Position numbers and translations under genes: made by a program. Of a stretch of DNA of 64,000 bases, positions 28,884 to 38,330 are shown in pieces; within the stretch, counting starts at the first letter, position 1, and every line of letters begins with the position of its first letter. Source of the stretch: JBBSOK01 sp965219125. Lineage in GTDB: Bacteria; Bacteroidota; Bacteroidia; Flavobacteriales; Flavobacteriaceae. The stretch lies in assembly GCA_965219125.1 (NCBI GenBank), contig CBDCMO010000002.1:1364001-1428000 (forward strand), read 5' to 3'. The notes under the pieces were generated by a model, which saw only the letters and a list, made by a program, of their open reading frames with translations, was not told the origin of the DNA and made no database searches.

Positions 28884-31328
28884 ATGAAGCTACTTTTTAA
28901 AGTCACCCTTTTAATTTTTATCGCATTTTCAATTTTTAGCTGTAAGAATGATTTAGTTCGCGACGGCAAATTAGAAGAATATATTCCACGAAACACGGTT
29001 GCCGTTTATAAAATAAAACAACTCAAATCTTTATTATCAGATTTTAAAAATAATGAGTTGCTTCAAAATAGTGCAAAGGATTCTGCAACGCTTTTTAGAA
29101 TTGAAAAAATTAATTTACTGAAATATTTAGAACCAAAGACTGAAAGTATTTTGTGTTTTAATGCGAATGCCGATGGAAAACTAGATTTTACATTTATCAC
29201 AAAAAACAGCAAAAATCTATTTAAGACAGATTCTTTAAAAGATAAAAAGATTGAAACATTTTCCTATGAAGATAAGCAATTGCAAAAGACAACAATCAAC
29301 AATGAAATAAGCTATTCTGCAATTGTGGACAGTGTTTTTATTGCAAGTTCATCCCAACAAATTTTGGAATCTATTTTGGAAGGCAAAATTGAAAATGATG
29401 AGATTTTTAATAAGGTTTACGTTGCACAAAATGATTCAAAATTTGGATTATTGGTAAATAACCGAAAGATTTCTTTAAGCGATTCAACAAAGCAATTTGA
29501 TTTGGCAAAATGGTTTTCAATGGATATTGAAATACAACAAACCTCACTAAACGCAACAGGAATAGCAATTGGCAGAGATAGCACAAAATTTTTGATAGAT
29601 ATTTTTGATGAGCAAATTCCACAAAAGAATGAAATTGCGGCTTTAATACCAACAAACGCAAAAAAAATAACAGCTTTTACAATTAGTAATTCGAAGTTGT
29701 TTTTAGAGAAACTGGCTTCTTTTTCAAAAATTAAAAATGACACTTTAAACAATACAATTTTTGATGCGATCGAGGAAATTGGAGCGATTACAATGCAAAG
29801 TGACAAGATAGTTATTTTAAAAAGTAATGATGAAAATACTACGGATGCGGCCTTGGCACAATTTGTAAATCAGGGCGAAATGTATCGCGATATTTCAGTT
29901 AATACATTTACTTCGGAAGGATTTTTTACTGAAAAACTGAGTCCGTTAATTACAAATTTTTCGGCTAAATATGTATTTCAAATAGATTCATTTTTCATTT
30001 TTGCTGAAAGTATTTTAACCGCAAAAAGTTTTATTGACGATTATACTAACGGAAATGTTTTGAGCAAGCAAGATTATTTCAAAAAATCTGTCAAAGATCT
30101 TGGCACTTCTTCTTCCCTACTTTTTATCAATTTTGATGAAAATGTGCAACCTTTGATTAATTCAATATTTAAAACCTCAACAGAAACAGATGTTGCAAAA
30201 AATGGGTTTGAAAATTATTCGATGGCGATATTTCAATTAAATTATGATAGAGATTTTGCGCATCTAGCCTTTGTTTGTAATAAAATATCGAGAAAAGTAG
30301 TTGTTGAAAAAAACACTTCCGAAGCAATTAATTTCACCTTAAACGGTGCTCCGGTGGGTGGTTTAAAAATCTATAATCCGTCAAAAAACCAAGATGCCGC
30401 AATTGTTGTTCAAGAAGCGGGAAACACGTTATATTCTATTTCAAAAGACGGAAAAGCCAATTGGACAAAAAAACTTGACGGGCCAATTTTAGGCGAATTG
30501 CAGGAAGTAGCCGTTTTAAAAAATGGAACAAATCAACTTGCATTTACAACTGAAAATTCATTTTATCTTGTAGATAAAAATGGAGAAGATGTTCCCAACT
30601 TTCCTATAAAATTAAAGGATAAAATTACGCAACCAATTGCAGTTTTTGATTATGAAAATAACGGCGATTACCGTTTTGTTATAATTCAAAATCAGGGTGT
30701 ATTAATGTATGACAAAGGTGGGAAGATTGTAAAAGGTTTTAATTACATAAAATCCAAGTCTGCTATTGTTTTGCCACCAAAACATCTTCGTTTTGGCTCC
30801 AAAGACTATTTGGTATTTGCAGAAAAAAATGGCAATTTAAATATCTTGAGCCGAACGGGAAAACCGAGAATATCGGTAAATAAAAAGTTTGATTTTAGTG
30901 ATGTCAATATTTTTGAAGAGGGCGGAAATTTTGCTGTTGTTACGAAAGACAATAATTTATACACAATTTCACAAGACGGTAAAATAGGAAGTAAAAAATT
31001 AAACATTTCAAAAGATGCGAAAGTTGCGGTTGTTGAAGATTTAATCATCAGCCTAGATAATAATATACTGAATATTAATGAAGTGAATACTGAACTTCCG
31101 ATAGGTAATTACACAAATCCTTCCATACAATCAGTAAACGGGAAAAAGCTTATTACTTTTACCGAAACCTCGGAAAAAAAGGTTTATTTATATGACACTT
31201 CAGGAAAATTGATTGATGGTTTTCCTATTTTGGGCACATCAAATGCAGCTTTTGGAGCGGACAGCACTAATAAGATAGTTTCTGCAACATTTGGAAATGG
31301 TAATTCTATTAATTTGTTGTTACAATAA
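28884..31328 (+). CDS. Large lipoprotein with C-terminal beta-propeller-like region
   Basis: 814 residues from ATG 28884; a GTG at 28878 would lie inside the -7 promoter box, so it is rejected as start. Lipobox FSIFSC within the first 20 residues. The first 450 residues are alpha/beta with a DUF3352-like flavour (YIPRNTVAVYKIKQL), the rest has repeated short strands of PQQ/WD-like form (NTLYSISKDGKANWTKKL, FYLVDKNGEDVPNFPIKL, LYTISQDGKIG, VYLYDTSGKLIDGFPIL). Function unknown; the gene commonly follows rnhB in this group as far as I know. It would sit on the outer membrane's inner face. Confidence 0.8.
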   Translation: MKLLFKVTLLIFIAFSIFSCKNDLVRDGKLEEYIPRNTVAVYKIKQLKSLLSDFKNNELLQNSAKDSATLFRIEKINLLKYLEPKTESILCFNANADGKLDFTFITKNSKNLFKTDSLKDKKIETFSYEDKQLQKTTINNEISYSAIVDSVFIASSSQQILESILEGKIENDEIFNKVYVAQNDSKFGLLVNNRKISLSDSTKQFDLAKWFSMDIEIQQTSLNATGIAIGRDSTKFLIDIFDEQIPQKNEIAALIPTNAKKITAFTISNSKLFLEKLASFSKIKNDTLNNTIFDAIEEIGAITMQSDKIVILKSNDENTTDAALAQFVNQGEMYRDISVNTFTSEGFFTEKLSPLITNFSAKYVFQIDSFFIFAESILTAKSFIDDYTNGNVLSKQDYFKKSVKDLGTSSSLLFINFDENVQPLINSIFKTSTETDVAKNGFENYSMAIFQLNYDRDFAHLAFVCNKISRKVVVEKNTSEAINFTLNGAPVGGLKIYNPSKNQDAAIVVQEAGNTLYSISKDGKANWTKKLDGPILGELQEVAVLKNGTNQLAFTTENSFYLVDKNGEDVPNFPIKLKDKITQPIAVFDYENNGDYRFVIIQNQGVLMYDKGGKIVKGFNYIKSKSAIVLPPKHLRFGSKDYLVFAEKNGNLNILSRTGKPRISVNKKFDFSDVNIFEEGGNFAVVTKDNNLYTISQDGKIGSKKLNISKDAKVAVVEDLIISLDNNILNINEVNTELPIGNYTNPSIQSVNGKKLITFTETSEKKVYLYDTSGKLIDGFPILGTSNAAFGADSTNKIVSATFGNGNSINLLLQ

Positions 31329-31406
31329 TACCATAACCTAATTTTTCTAAATAATTAATTGCAAAAATCATATATAAGTATTTGTAAATCAGATATTTAA
31401 ATTATT

Positions 31407-31438
31407 GTTACATAGATTATAGATTTCGTTACATACGT
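31407..31438 (+). promoter_or_regulatory. Paired GTTACATA site upstream of the secreted repeat protein
   Basis: TTGTTACATA (G at 31407) and TCGTTACATACG (G at 31428), 21 bp apart in direct orientation. The same pair occurs upstream of the sensor gene (33030) and the OmpA-family gene (36103). Candidate operator for the AraC-domain sensor at 33128. Confidence 0.65.
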
Positions 31439-31463
31439 ACCAAAGCGTACAAATAGGTCTTTA

Positions 31464-31471
31464 TAGTTTTG
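31464..31471 (+). promoter_or_regulatory. -7 box of the secreted repeat protein gene
   Basis: TAGTTTTG matches TAnnTTTG, 36 bp downstream of the second GTTACA copy and 29 bp before the start codon. No good -33 element is present, which fits an activator-dependent promoter. Confidence 0.5.
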
Positions 31472-31499
31472 GGGTATTATTAACCTAAAACCTTTAATT

Positions 31500-32612
31500 A
31501 TGAAAACACTATTATCCTTTATGCTATTTCTTACTTGTTTGGTAGGTTTGGCGCAAGACAAAATTTATGTACACACTGCTACTGCAGCAAATTCAAGCGG
31601 CAACGTAACATACATAGATCATCCTGATCTTAATGGCAACCCAAGTGCAGGTGTTGTTTACACACACAGTTGGAATCCCTCGGGGCTTCCATCAGTTTAT
31701 AATAACAACGTAACAGGACTTTGGTATTCCTCTGGCGAAGGCAAGTGGGCTATCTATAATGAAGATGTTAGCGCCATTGTTGCTGGCTCGCATTACATGA
31801 TTTACGTAGCTTCCAACCCAGCAAGTGTTATTACTCATATTAGTAATGCTGGAAATGCGGGTTCTTTTGGAGCTTACACAACAGTAATTGATGGCGGCTC
31901 ACTTAATAATTCAAATCCTGGTCCCTACGCTGTAATGTGTCATTATTATAACCCAAACTCTGTTTATAATACCCAAAATTTTGGTTTTTACTATGACACC
32001 GCTCTAAACAAAAGAGGTATTTTTGATGAAAATGGCACCCCTGCCATACCAAATGGAGCGGCATTTAGAATATTGGTTAACGGCGAAGCATCAGCACGAT
32101 TTACGCACCAAACATCAGCATCTAATATTTCTGGTAACGTTACAACCATCGATAATGCGGCCTTAAATAATAACCCGAATGCAACATTTGTTTTTAGCCA
32201 TTATTGGGGAGTTAATGGGGCTACCTCTGAAGTTAATATAGATGCGGTTACTTCAAGCTACTATGATGGCTCACGCTGGAATATTTATATTGAAGATACT
32301 TCTTTCTCAATGCCTGAGAATTTAGCTTTCGATATAATAGTTGCGCCTGTTGAAGTGTTAAATGTGCAGGATAACCTAAATACAGCTAACATTAAAATGT
32401 ATCCAAACCCAGCCAAACACAACGTAACCTTCAGCTCTACAGAAAATATTGACGAAATCTCAATCTATAATATTTTAGGACAGGAAGTGCTTACAGATCT
32501 TGTTGGCAATACTTTAAAGGATCTGGATATTAGCCAACTAACAACAGGCACATATTTAGCCAAAATAGCAACTGCAAATGGAATTCAGACAATTAAATTA
32601 TTGAAGCAATAA
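31500..32612 (+). CDS. Secreted protein with three tandem ~95-residue repeats and type IX sorting domain
   Basis: 370 residues. Signal peptide MKTLLSFMLFLTCLVGLAQ, then three related modules (about 21-112, 113-200, 201-290), each with a His near the start (YVHTAT, ITHISN, FTHQTS), SGN-T-IDnp-LNnNP, and a W/Y-rich end such as LWYSSGEGKWAIYNED. This matches the DUF7452-like repeat known in secreted Bacteroidota proteins. The last 75 residues are a sorting domain (MYPNPAKHNVTFSS, IYNILGQEV, LTTGTYLAKIATANG, IKLLKQ). Probable surface or released protein; ligand unknown. It has the paired GTTACATA site upstream. Confidence 0.85.
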   Translation: MKTLLSFMLFLTCLVGLAQDKIYVHTATAANSSGNVTYIDHPDLNGNPSAGVVYTHSWNPSGLPSVYNNNVTGLWYSSGEGKWAIYNEDVSAIVAGSHYMIYVASNPASVITHISNAGNAGSFGAYTTVIDGGSLNNSNPGPYAVMCHYYNPNSVYNTQNFGFYYDTALNKRGIFDENGTPAIPNGAAFRILVNGEASARFTHQTSASNISGNVTTIDNAALNNNPNATFVFSHYWGVNGATSEVNIDAVTSSYYDGSRWNIYIEDTSFSMPENLAFDIIVAPVEVLNVQDNLNTANIKMYPNPAKHNVTFSSTENIDEISIYNILGQEVLTDLVGNTLKDLDISQLTTGTYLAKIATANGIQTIKLLKQ

Positions 32613-32631
32613 AATTATTATAACCAACCTT

Positions 32632-32669
32632 AAAGCCGCTTAAACGTGAAGTTGGGCGGCTTTTTTTTC
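32632..32669 (+). terminator. Terminator after the secreted repeat protein
   Basis: AAAGCCGC (32632-32639) pairs with GCGGCTTT (32656-32663) and is followed by a run of Ts to 32668. Confidence 0.85.
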
Positions 32670-32704
32670 TCCTCCAATTTAAATTAGATCATAAATTCCC
32701 TATT

Positions 32705-32866
32705 ATGACAAAGAAACACACTTCATATGTTGGGGAATTGGATTCTCTATTATCAGAAAAAATTCTGCTTAATATTAATCATTTAAAAGATGGAACGTAC
32801 ACAATTAGTATTATATCGAACAACAAGATTATTAAGAGTATAAATTTTACAAAAACAAGTAAATAA
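32705..32866 (+). CDS. Small ORF resembling the end of a type IX sorting domain
   Basis: 53 residues. The second half, INHLKDGTYTISIISNNK, has the shape of the last strands of a sorting domain (L..GtY.i.i..n.k). There is no signal peptide. It may be a remnant of a degraded cargo gene after the terminator of the neighbouring cargo, or a chance frame. The rest of the gap up to 33020 contains nothing I recognise. Confidence 0.4.
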   Translation: MTKKHTSYVGELDSLLSEKILLNINHLKDGTYTISIISNNKIIKSINFTKTSK

Positions 32867-33029
32867 TTATGATAATTTACACCAAGTCCATAAATGAAAT
32901 TTTAATAATAAAGCAATTTTATGTGATTTTAATTTATGGGAATTAGCATAAAAAATGGGTGTCCCAAAATTAAAATATCTTCATATTTACGGAGGAATAA
33001 AACGATTTCTTATGATTATTTTTAAGAAA

Positions 33030-33062
33030 TTGTTACATACGTAACGCTATTTTGTTACAATA
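33030..33062 (+). promoter_or_regulatory. Paired GTTACA site upstream of the hybrid sensor gene
   Basis: TTGTTACATACG (G at 33032) and TTTGTTACAATAGT (G at 33054), 22 bp apart, same orientation and text as the sites at 31407 and 36103. Its position just upstream of the sensor gene suggests autoregulation. Confidence 0.65.
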
Positions 33063-33079
33063 GTTATATTCATAATGTG

Positions 33080-33107
33080 TTGGTTTTCATAAAATTGCAT
33101 ATCTTTA
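33080..33107 (+). promoter_or_regulatory. Possible promoter of the hybrid sensor gene
   Basis: TTGG at 33080 and TATCTTTA at 33100-33107 approximate the -33/-7 boxes with 16-nt spacing. This placement argues that translation starts at GTG 33128 and not at the upstream GTG 33077. Confidence 0.4.
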
Positions 33108-33127
33108 AGCGACAAACCAACCATTCT

Positions 33128-36064
33128 GTGAAGCCAAATCTAAAGAATCTGCTCATTCTCCAAATCTATTTGTTTTCAATTTTTAGTTATACCCAAACTA
33201 AAACGGCAAAGACATTAAATAGCAAAGACAGCATTGTCTATTCTTCTTTAAAAAATAAGGTAGCACAAACAATTAATCAATTTCCCGATAGCGCTAATTT
33301 TTATATTAAAAATCTGCACGCTTTTAGTATTGATAAAAATTATTCGGAAGGTCTTGCCGATACCGATTATCTGAATGCTCAATATTATAGAAGAATCCAA
33401 AAACCGGATTCGGCTATTATATATTTCAAAAAAAGTATAAAAACGGCTTATCAAATTAAATATTACCGCGGTTTGGCTGTTTGTTATAATGGCCTTTGCA
33501 GAACGTATTATTTGTTGGGCAGAATAGAAGAAGCCATTACGGCCGGCAAAACTGCTATAAATTACACTGCCAAATTTGGAGATAAAGATAGGGCAGTTTT
33601 TGCCGACACCCAGAATGCGCTTGCAATAGCTTTCACAAGGCAGAATAAAATGCAAGAAGCCATAAAAAGGCTTTTGATAATAGATTCAATTCAAAAAAAA
33701 CAGCCGCTTAGAGCAGATATTATTGCTGCCGCTTACCAAAGTTTGGGCAACATATATCTTGAAATGAAAGATTATAATTATGCTGAAAGTTATTATTTAA
33801 AAGCCAATAAAGAATTTGAAAAAATTCCTGGTGCGGGCACATTTTATTTTAATACTACCAATGTCTATTTGGGAGAGGTATATTATTACAAAGGCGAGTA
33901 TAATAAAGCCGCTGATATATTAAACAAAACGCATCAATTTTTTACTGAAATAAAGGACGAGCGAACTTTATCTGAAATCAGCAATTTTCTTGGTTTAATT
34001 TATTTGGAACAAAAACATTTTGACAAGGCTGAAACCTATTTTAAATACGCATATAATTTTCAAAAGAACAATCTATATTTTTTAGAGGCAGCACAGAGCG
34101 CCATTCAATTGGGAAATTTAAATCTTAAAAAGAAAAATTCTGAGGTTGCTGCCGGTTATTTTAAAGATGCGCTTCAATTAAACCAAAACATAAAAAACGG
34201 CACAATAAATCAAGATGCCCATAATTTATTATCGGAAGCATACGCGCAAATGGGAAATTATAGCGCAGCATATAACAATTCTCAAATTGCTATAGGAATT
34301 CGAGATTCCATCGCAAAAGTGCAAACCACCCAAACTATAAAGGAGCTTGAAGGTAAATATCAAACCGAAAGCCGCGATAGGGCAATTGCCCTACTTACAA
34401 CCCAAAATAATTTGTCGCTTCAACAAAAGATAAATATGCGAAATATATTTATTGCCGCCATTTCACTTACAACACTAGCTTGCATCTTTCTATTTTTTCT
34501 TTATAGAAATAAAAAAAAAACCAACAACAGTTTGCGGGAATTAAGCACGGCCAAATCAACTTTTTTCACCAATATTTCTCACGACTTTAGAACACCACTC
34601 ACATTAATAAAAGGACCTATTGAAGATCAGCTAGCAAATACAAATCTTACACTTAGCAGTAGAAAAAATCTAAATTCAGCTTATAGAAATGCTGAAAGAC
34701 TTGAAAATTTGGTGGGTCAATTATTATCGCTCTCTAAGTTAAAAAGCAGTTCAATGCATTTAAATGTGCAGCCGGGATTTTTGGAAACGTTTCTTCAAAT
34801 ATATACCGAAGGTTTTAAATATCAGGCAAAGGAACAAGGACTCAACTTTAAACTTACTACCGCAATTCCTGAAAAAGAGGCTTGGTTTGATCAAGATATT
34901 TTCGAAAAGATAGTTTATAATCTTTTGGGAAATGCGTTAAAATTTACTTCAGAAAATGGAAATATAATAGTAAATGCAACTACTACTGAAGGTTTTTTTG
35001 TTTTCAATGTCTTTAATAATTGCGCAAAACTTTCAAAAGATGAAAAGCAATTATTGTTTAACAGATTTTATCAAACTGATATTACAAATGAAGGCACAGG
35101 CATTGGTCTTTCGCTCGTAAAACAACTCGTTAACCTGCATAAGGGAACTATTTTTGTTGAAGATGCAATAGATGGAATACAGTTTATAGTAAAAATTCCT
35201 ATAAATAAATCGGCTTATAAAGAAATTGAAATTTTGAATGAGACTTTGCACTCAAATATTGCAGATATAGAAATAAATGGAAGCCAAGAACCCACAACTG
35301 TAGTAGATCTTTCTAATGACGCCCCAATAATATTGGTAGTTGATGATGAAAAAGATATACGGAATTATATACAAAGTATTTTTCAAGATAAATATAAAGT
35401 TGTAATTGCGAAAGATGGTGAAGAAGCATATTTATTGGCAAAACAGCATATTCCAGATATTGTTATCAGTGATATTTTGATGCCAAAGATGGACGGCTAT
35501 TCGCTAACAAGGCATCTTAAAAAAGACCCGCTTACCTCTCATATTCCAATCTTATTGCTCACTGCAAAAAATAAAATTGTAGATCAACTTGAAGGAATGG
35601 GGATTGGCGCAGATGCATATACTACAAAACCTTTTAGTTCAAAATTGTTGCGGGCAACGGCAGAAAATCTGATAGAAAATAGACGAAAATTGCAAAAACG
35701 CTTTGCTCAAGAAATTATGTTGACGCCAAAGGAATTGGCCATTACTACCGCGGAAGAAGAATTTTTAAGCAGACTACAAAAAATATTGGACGAGCATCTC
35801 ACAGATCCTGAGTTTACCGCTACACGCTTTAGCACCGTTATGTTTATGAACCGCATGCAATTGCATAGAAAACTAAAGGCGCTTACGGGTTTAAGTACTT
35901 CGGAATTTATAAAACAGCAACGTCTTAAAATGGCGGCCAAACTTATAAAGTCGAAGGAACTTACCGTTTCTGAAATTGGCTACAGTATCGGTTTTAACGA
36001 TCCCTCTTACTTTACAAAATGCTTTAAACAAGAATTTGGTGTAACACCAAAAGAATTTGTTTAA
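33128..36064 (+). CDS. Hybrid two-component system: TPR sensor, histidine kinase, receiver and AraC domain
   Basis: 978 residues from GTG 33128 (followed by a hydrophobic segment LLILQIYLFSIFSYTQ); an in-frame GTG at 33077 is possible but lies over the promoter. Periplasmic TPR repeats (about 80-400), one membrane helix (about 436-458), HisKA with NISHDFRTPLTLIKG (phospho-His about 485), HATPase with NLLGNALKFTSENGNI and GTGIGLSLVKQL, receiver with ILVVDDEKD and DILMPKMDGY (phospho-Asp about 782), and a C-terminal AraC HTH with EIGYSIGFNDPSYFTKCFKQEFGVTPKEFV. A one-protein signalling chain from periplasm to DNA. The matching sites upstream of it and of both flanking genes suggest they are its targets. 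Confidence 0.93.
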   Translation: MKPNLKNLLILQIYLFSIFSYTQTKTAKTLNSKDSIVYSSLKNKVAQTINQFPDSANFYIKNLHAFSIDKNYSEGLADTDYLNAQYYRRIQKPDSAIIYFKKSIKTAYQIKYYRGLAVCYNGLCRTYYLLGRIEEAITAGKTAINYTAKFGDKDRAVFADTQNALAIAFTRQNKMQEAIKRLLIIDSIQKKQPLRADIIAAAYQSLGNIYLEMKDYNYAESYYLKANKEFEKIPGAGTFYFNTTNVYLGEVYYYKGEYNKAADILNKTHQFFTEIKDERTLSEISNFLGLIYLEQKHFDKAETYFKYAYNFQKNNLYFLEAAQSAIQLGNLNLKKKNSEVAAGYFKDALQLNQNIKNGTINQDAHNLLSEAYAQMGNYSAAYNNSQIAIGIRDSIAKVQTTQTIKELEGKYQTESRDRAIALLTTQNNLSLQQKINMRNIFIAAISLTTLACIFLFFLYRNKKKTNNSLRELSTAKSTFFTNISHDFRTPLTLIKGPIEDQLANTNLTLSSRKNLNSAYRNAERLENLVGQLLSLSKLKSSSMHLNVQPGFLETFLQIYTEGFKYQAKEQGLNFKLTTAIPEKEAWFDQDIFEKIVYNLLGNALKFTSENGNIIVNATTTEGFFVFNVFNNCAKLSKDEKQLLFNRFYQTDITNEGTGIGLSLVKQLVNLHKGTIFVEDAIDGIQFIVKIPINKSAYKEIEILNETLHSNIADIEINGSQEPTTVVDLSNDAPIILVVDDEKDIRNYIQSIFQDKYKVVIAKDGEEAYLLAKQHIPDIVISDILMPKMDGYSLTRHLKKDPLTSHIPILLLTAKNKIVDQLEGMGIGADAYTTKPFSSKLLRATAENLIENRRKLQKRFAQEIMLTPKELAITTAEEEFLSRLQKILDEHLTDPEFTATRFSTVMFMNRMQLHRKLKALTGLSTSEFIKQQRLKMAAKLIKSKELTVSEIGYSIGFNDPSYFTKCFKQEFGVTPKEFV

Positions 36065-36102
36065 AAGAAAAATAATCTTCATAAATACCAGTTTTTTCCA
36101 AG

Positions 36103-36134
36103 TTGTTACATAACTACAACCGTTTGTTACAATA
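36103..36134 (+). promoter_or_regulatory. Paired GTTACA site upstream of the OmpA-family gene
   Basis: TTGTTACATAAC (G at 36105) and TTTGTTACAATAGT (G at 36126), 21 bp apart. The second half is identical to that of the site at 33051-33064 over TTTGTTACAATAGT. Confidence 0.65.
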
Positions 36135-36273
36135 GTCACAGTTGCGTTTTAAAGAACCTTTTAGATTTGTTCAGCTATTTAAGCAGAGACATTATTTATG
36201 TTTATTCAATAAATTTTCAATTGGAAAAATCAGTACAACTTGTTTATTAACTACACTTTTAAAACCAAACCTT

Positions 36274-37608
36274 ATGAAAACACAACAAAACCTTTTCCTA
36301 TTATTTCTCTTTGTATCATCACTTTGTAACGCCCAATTTTTGGACAAACTTGGAAAAAAAGCATCTGACGCAGTGGAGAGAACCGTAGAAAGACGCGTGG
36401 AAAGAGAAACTGAAAAAAGTACAGATAGAGCTTTGGACACAATTGTTGATGTTCCAAAAAAGTCTAAAAAAGAACAAAAAAAGGCTGAAAAAAACAAAAA
36501 AAATAACGGCGGAAATATTATTGGCGGCAACGCTGACAGTAATTCTAACAACGATAAATCTTCAAATAACAATACCGGAAATCTCGAAGAAGAAGGTGAA
36601 AATACGGTAGGTTTTAAACGTGGTTCCCAAATAATTTTTAACGATAACTTTGAAAAGGATGCCATTGGTGATTTTCCCGCAAAATGGAACACAACAAAAG
36701 GCGGTGAAGTAAAAAAACTGAAAGGTTTCGAAAATAAATTTTTGAAAATAACCCCAGGCAGCGTTACCAACGTTGAACTTACAAAACCGCTACCAGAAAA
36801 CTTTACTGTGGAATTTGATTTACTGCTACCTAGCGAACATCCGTATCGCAGACCAGGTATTGGCTTTGGACCAAAACCAGAAGAAATGGACAATCTTTTG
36901 TCCAGCCCAAACTCGATGACTTTCGATATTATGTCTGCCACAATGGGAAATGGATATTATGAACTTAGCTATGCCGTGAAAGAATTGGGTTATACCAAAC
37001 AAAAAATAGCGTACACAGCACCTCTTAATAAAGTAATAAAAATGGCTTTTGAAGTTAACGGAAAACGAATCAGGCTTTTTGTTGATGGCAAAAAAATGGT
37101 GGATTTACCAACACAATTTAAACCAGAATACAGAAAAGCGTTATTTTTTACTTCAATAACAAGTGGTTGGACAGAAACTGCCGAAGCTTATTTTTATATT
37201 TCAAATTTAGTAATTGCAGGTACTGGCGGAGATGAGCGCAGTCAAGTATTAAAAGATTTGATGGAAAAAGGCAGCTTTTCTACAAATGCTATTTTATTTA
37301 ATTCTGGTTCGGCAACTATTAAAAGCGGTTCAGATTCAATACTTGCAGATCTTGCGGAAGCTTTAAAAATCAATTCAGATTTAAAATTGAAAATAGTTGG
37401 GCATACAGATTCCGATGGTAGTGATGATGCCAATTTAAAACTTTCAAAAGACAGAGCAACAAGCGTACGTGCCGCATTAATAAATAAATATAGTATAGAT
37501 GCAAGCAGATTAATTGCCGATGGAAAGGGTGAAAACCAACCAATTGCTGAGAATACTTCAAATGATGGCAAAGCTCAAAATAGACGAGTTGAATTTATAA
37601 AATTGTAA
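36274..37608 (+). CDS. OmpA-family protein with LamG-like middle domain
   Basis: 444 residues from ATG 36274, chosen because it begins a clean signal peptide (KTQQNLFLLFLFVSSLCNAQ); the frame extends upstream to 36142 with unlikely sequence. After the signal come a charged region (about 25-70), an Asn/Gly/Ser-rich linker, a concanavalin-like domain (FNDNFEKDAIGDFPAKW, FTVEFDLLLP, IRLFVDGKKMVDLP), and a C-terminal OmpA peptidoglycan-binding domain (LKIVGHTDSDGSDDANLKLSKDRA, NRRVEFIKL). It likely links the outer membrane or a surface ligand to the cell wall. A paired GTTACA site lies 140 bp upstream. Confidence 0.85.
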   Translation: MKTQQNLFLLFLFVSSLCNAQFLDKLGKKASDAVERTVERRVERETEKSTDRALDTIVDVPKKSKKEQKKAEKNKKNNGGNIIGGNADSNSNNDKSSNNNTGNLEEEGENTVGFKRGSQIIFNDNFEKDAIGDFPAKWNTTKGGEVKKLKGFENKFLKITPGSVTNVELTKPLPENFTVEFDLLLPSEHPYRRPGIGFGPKPEEMDNLLSSPNSMTFDIMSATMGNGYYELSYAVKELGYTKQKIAYTAPLNKVIKMAFEVNGKRIRLFVDGKKMVDLPTQFKPEYRKALFFTSITSGWTETAEAYFYISNLVIAGTGGDERSQVLKDLMEKGSFSTNAILFNSGSATIKSGSDSILADLAEALKINSDLKLKIVGHTDSDGSDDANLKLSKDRATSVRAALINKYSIDASRLIADGKGENQPIAENTSNDGKAQNRRVEFIKL

Positions 37609-37624
37609 ACCTAGATTTTAAGAT

Positions 37625-38308
37625 ATGAAAAGATTACTTATTTTATTAGCAATAGCATTGGCAACAAATAGCTATTCACAAAACTGTTCACGTTTTTATC
37701 CTTTTACAGAAGGCGCAAAATTTGAAGTTACAAATTATGATAAGCGAGACCGGGTTTCCGCTGTTACAAAAAATACGGTTCAAACAATCACATCAACAGG
37801 CGAGGCTAAAACGGCTATAATATCTGCGAAAGTTGAGGATGGGCGTGGCAGAAAACTCACGGATACTACCTACAAATTATTGTGTGACGGTAGTCAAATT
37901 GAAGTGGATTTTCATTCTTTGTTAAATCCTGCAATGTTCGCAAGAATGGGAAATGTTGAGATGGACATTTCAGGAACCAATGTTGTGTTACCAAATGATT
38001 TGCATGAAGGGCAAACTTTACCAAATGCGCAAATGGATATGAAAATGACGATGGCGGGTATGAATATGAATATTTCGGTTAAAATAACAAATAGAAAAGT
38101 TGTTGGTACTGAATCTGTCACAACTTCTGCTGGAACCTATTCGTGTTATGCAATTACGTATAATTTAATCTCAACAACAATGGGTGTTAATTATACTGGC
38201 ACAGGCAAGCAATGGATTTCGGAAGGTGTAGGATTGGTAAAACAAGTAGATTATGATGATAGCGGAAATATAAATTCGTCTTCAAAACTTACTGCATTTT
38301 CAAGATAA
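37625..38308 (+). CDS. Periplasmic protein, possible DUF3108/TapB-like
   Basis: 227 residues with signal peptide (LLILLAIALATNSYSQ). Predicted all-beta; text such as FYPFTEGAKFEVTNYDKRDR and GTGKQWISEGVGLVKQVDYD is like DUF3108/TapB-type periplasmic proteins of Bacteroidota, but I cannot be certain. A Met-rich patch (NAQMDMKMTMAGMNMNISVK, residues about 135-155) might bind metal. It starts 16 bp after the OmpA-family gene and is probably in the same operon. Confidence 0.72.
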   Translation: MKRLLILLAIALATNSYSQNCSRFYPFTEGAKFEVTNYDKRDRVSAVTKNTVQTITSTGEAKTAIISAKVEDGRGRKLTDTTYKLLCDGSQIEVDFHSLLNPAMFARMGNVEMDISGTNVVLPNDLHEGQTLPNAQMDMKMTMAGMNMNISVKITNRKVVGTESVTTSAGTYSCYAITYNLISTTMGVNYTGTGKQWISEGVGLVKQVDYDDSGNINSSSKLTAFSR

Positions 38309-38330
38309 TATTTATCGAATCATTATAAAA

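Noticed and set aside
33077..33127. GTG 33077 as start of the hybrid sensor
   Set aside because: It lies over the candidate promoter and only 15 bp after the operator pair; GTG 33128 directly precedes the hydrophobic signal segment.
36192..36941. 249-codon frame on the minus strand
   Set aside because: Antisense to the OmpA-family gene, Ser/Phe/Leu-rich because the sense strand is Lys/Asn/Glu-rich.
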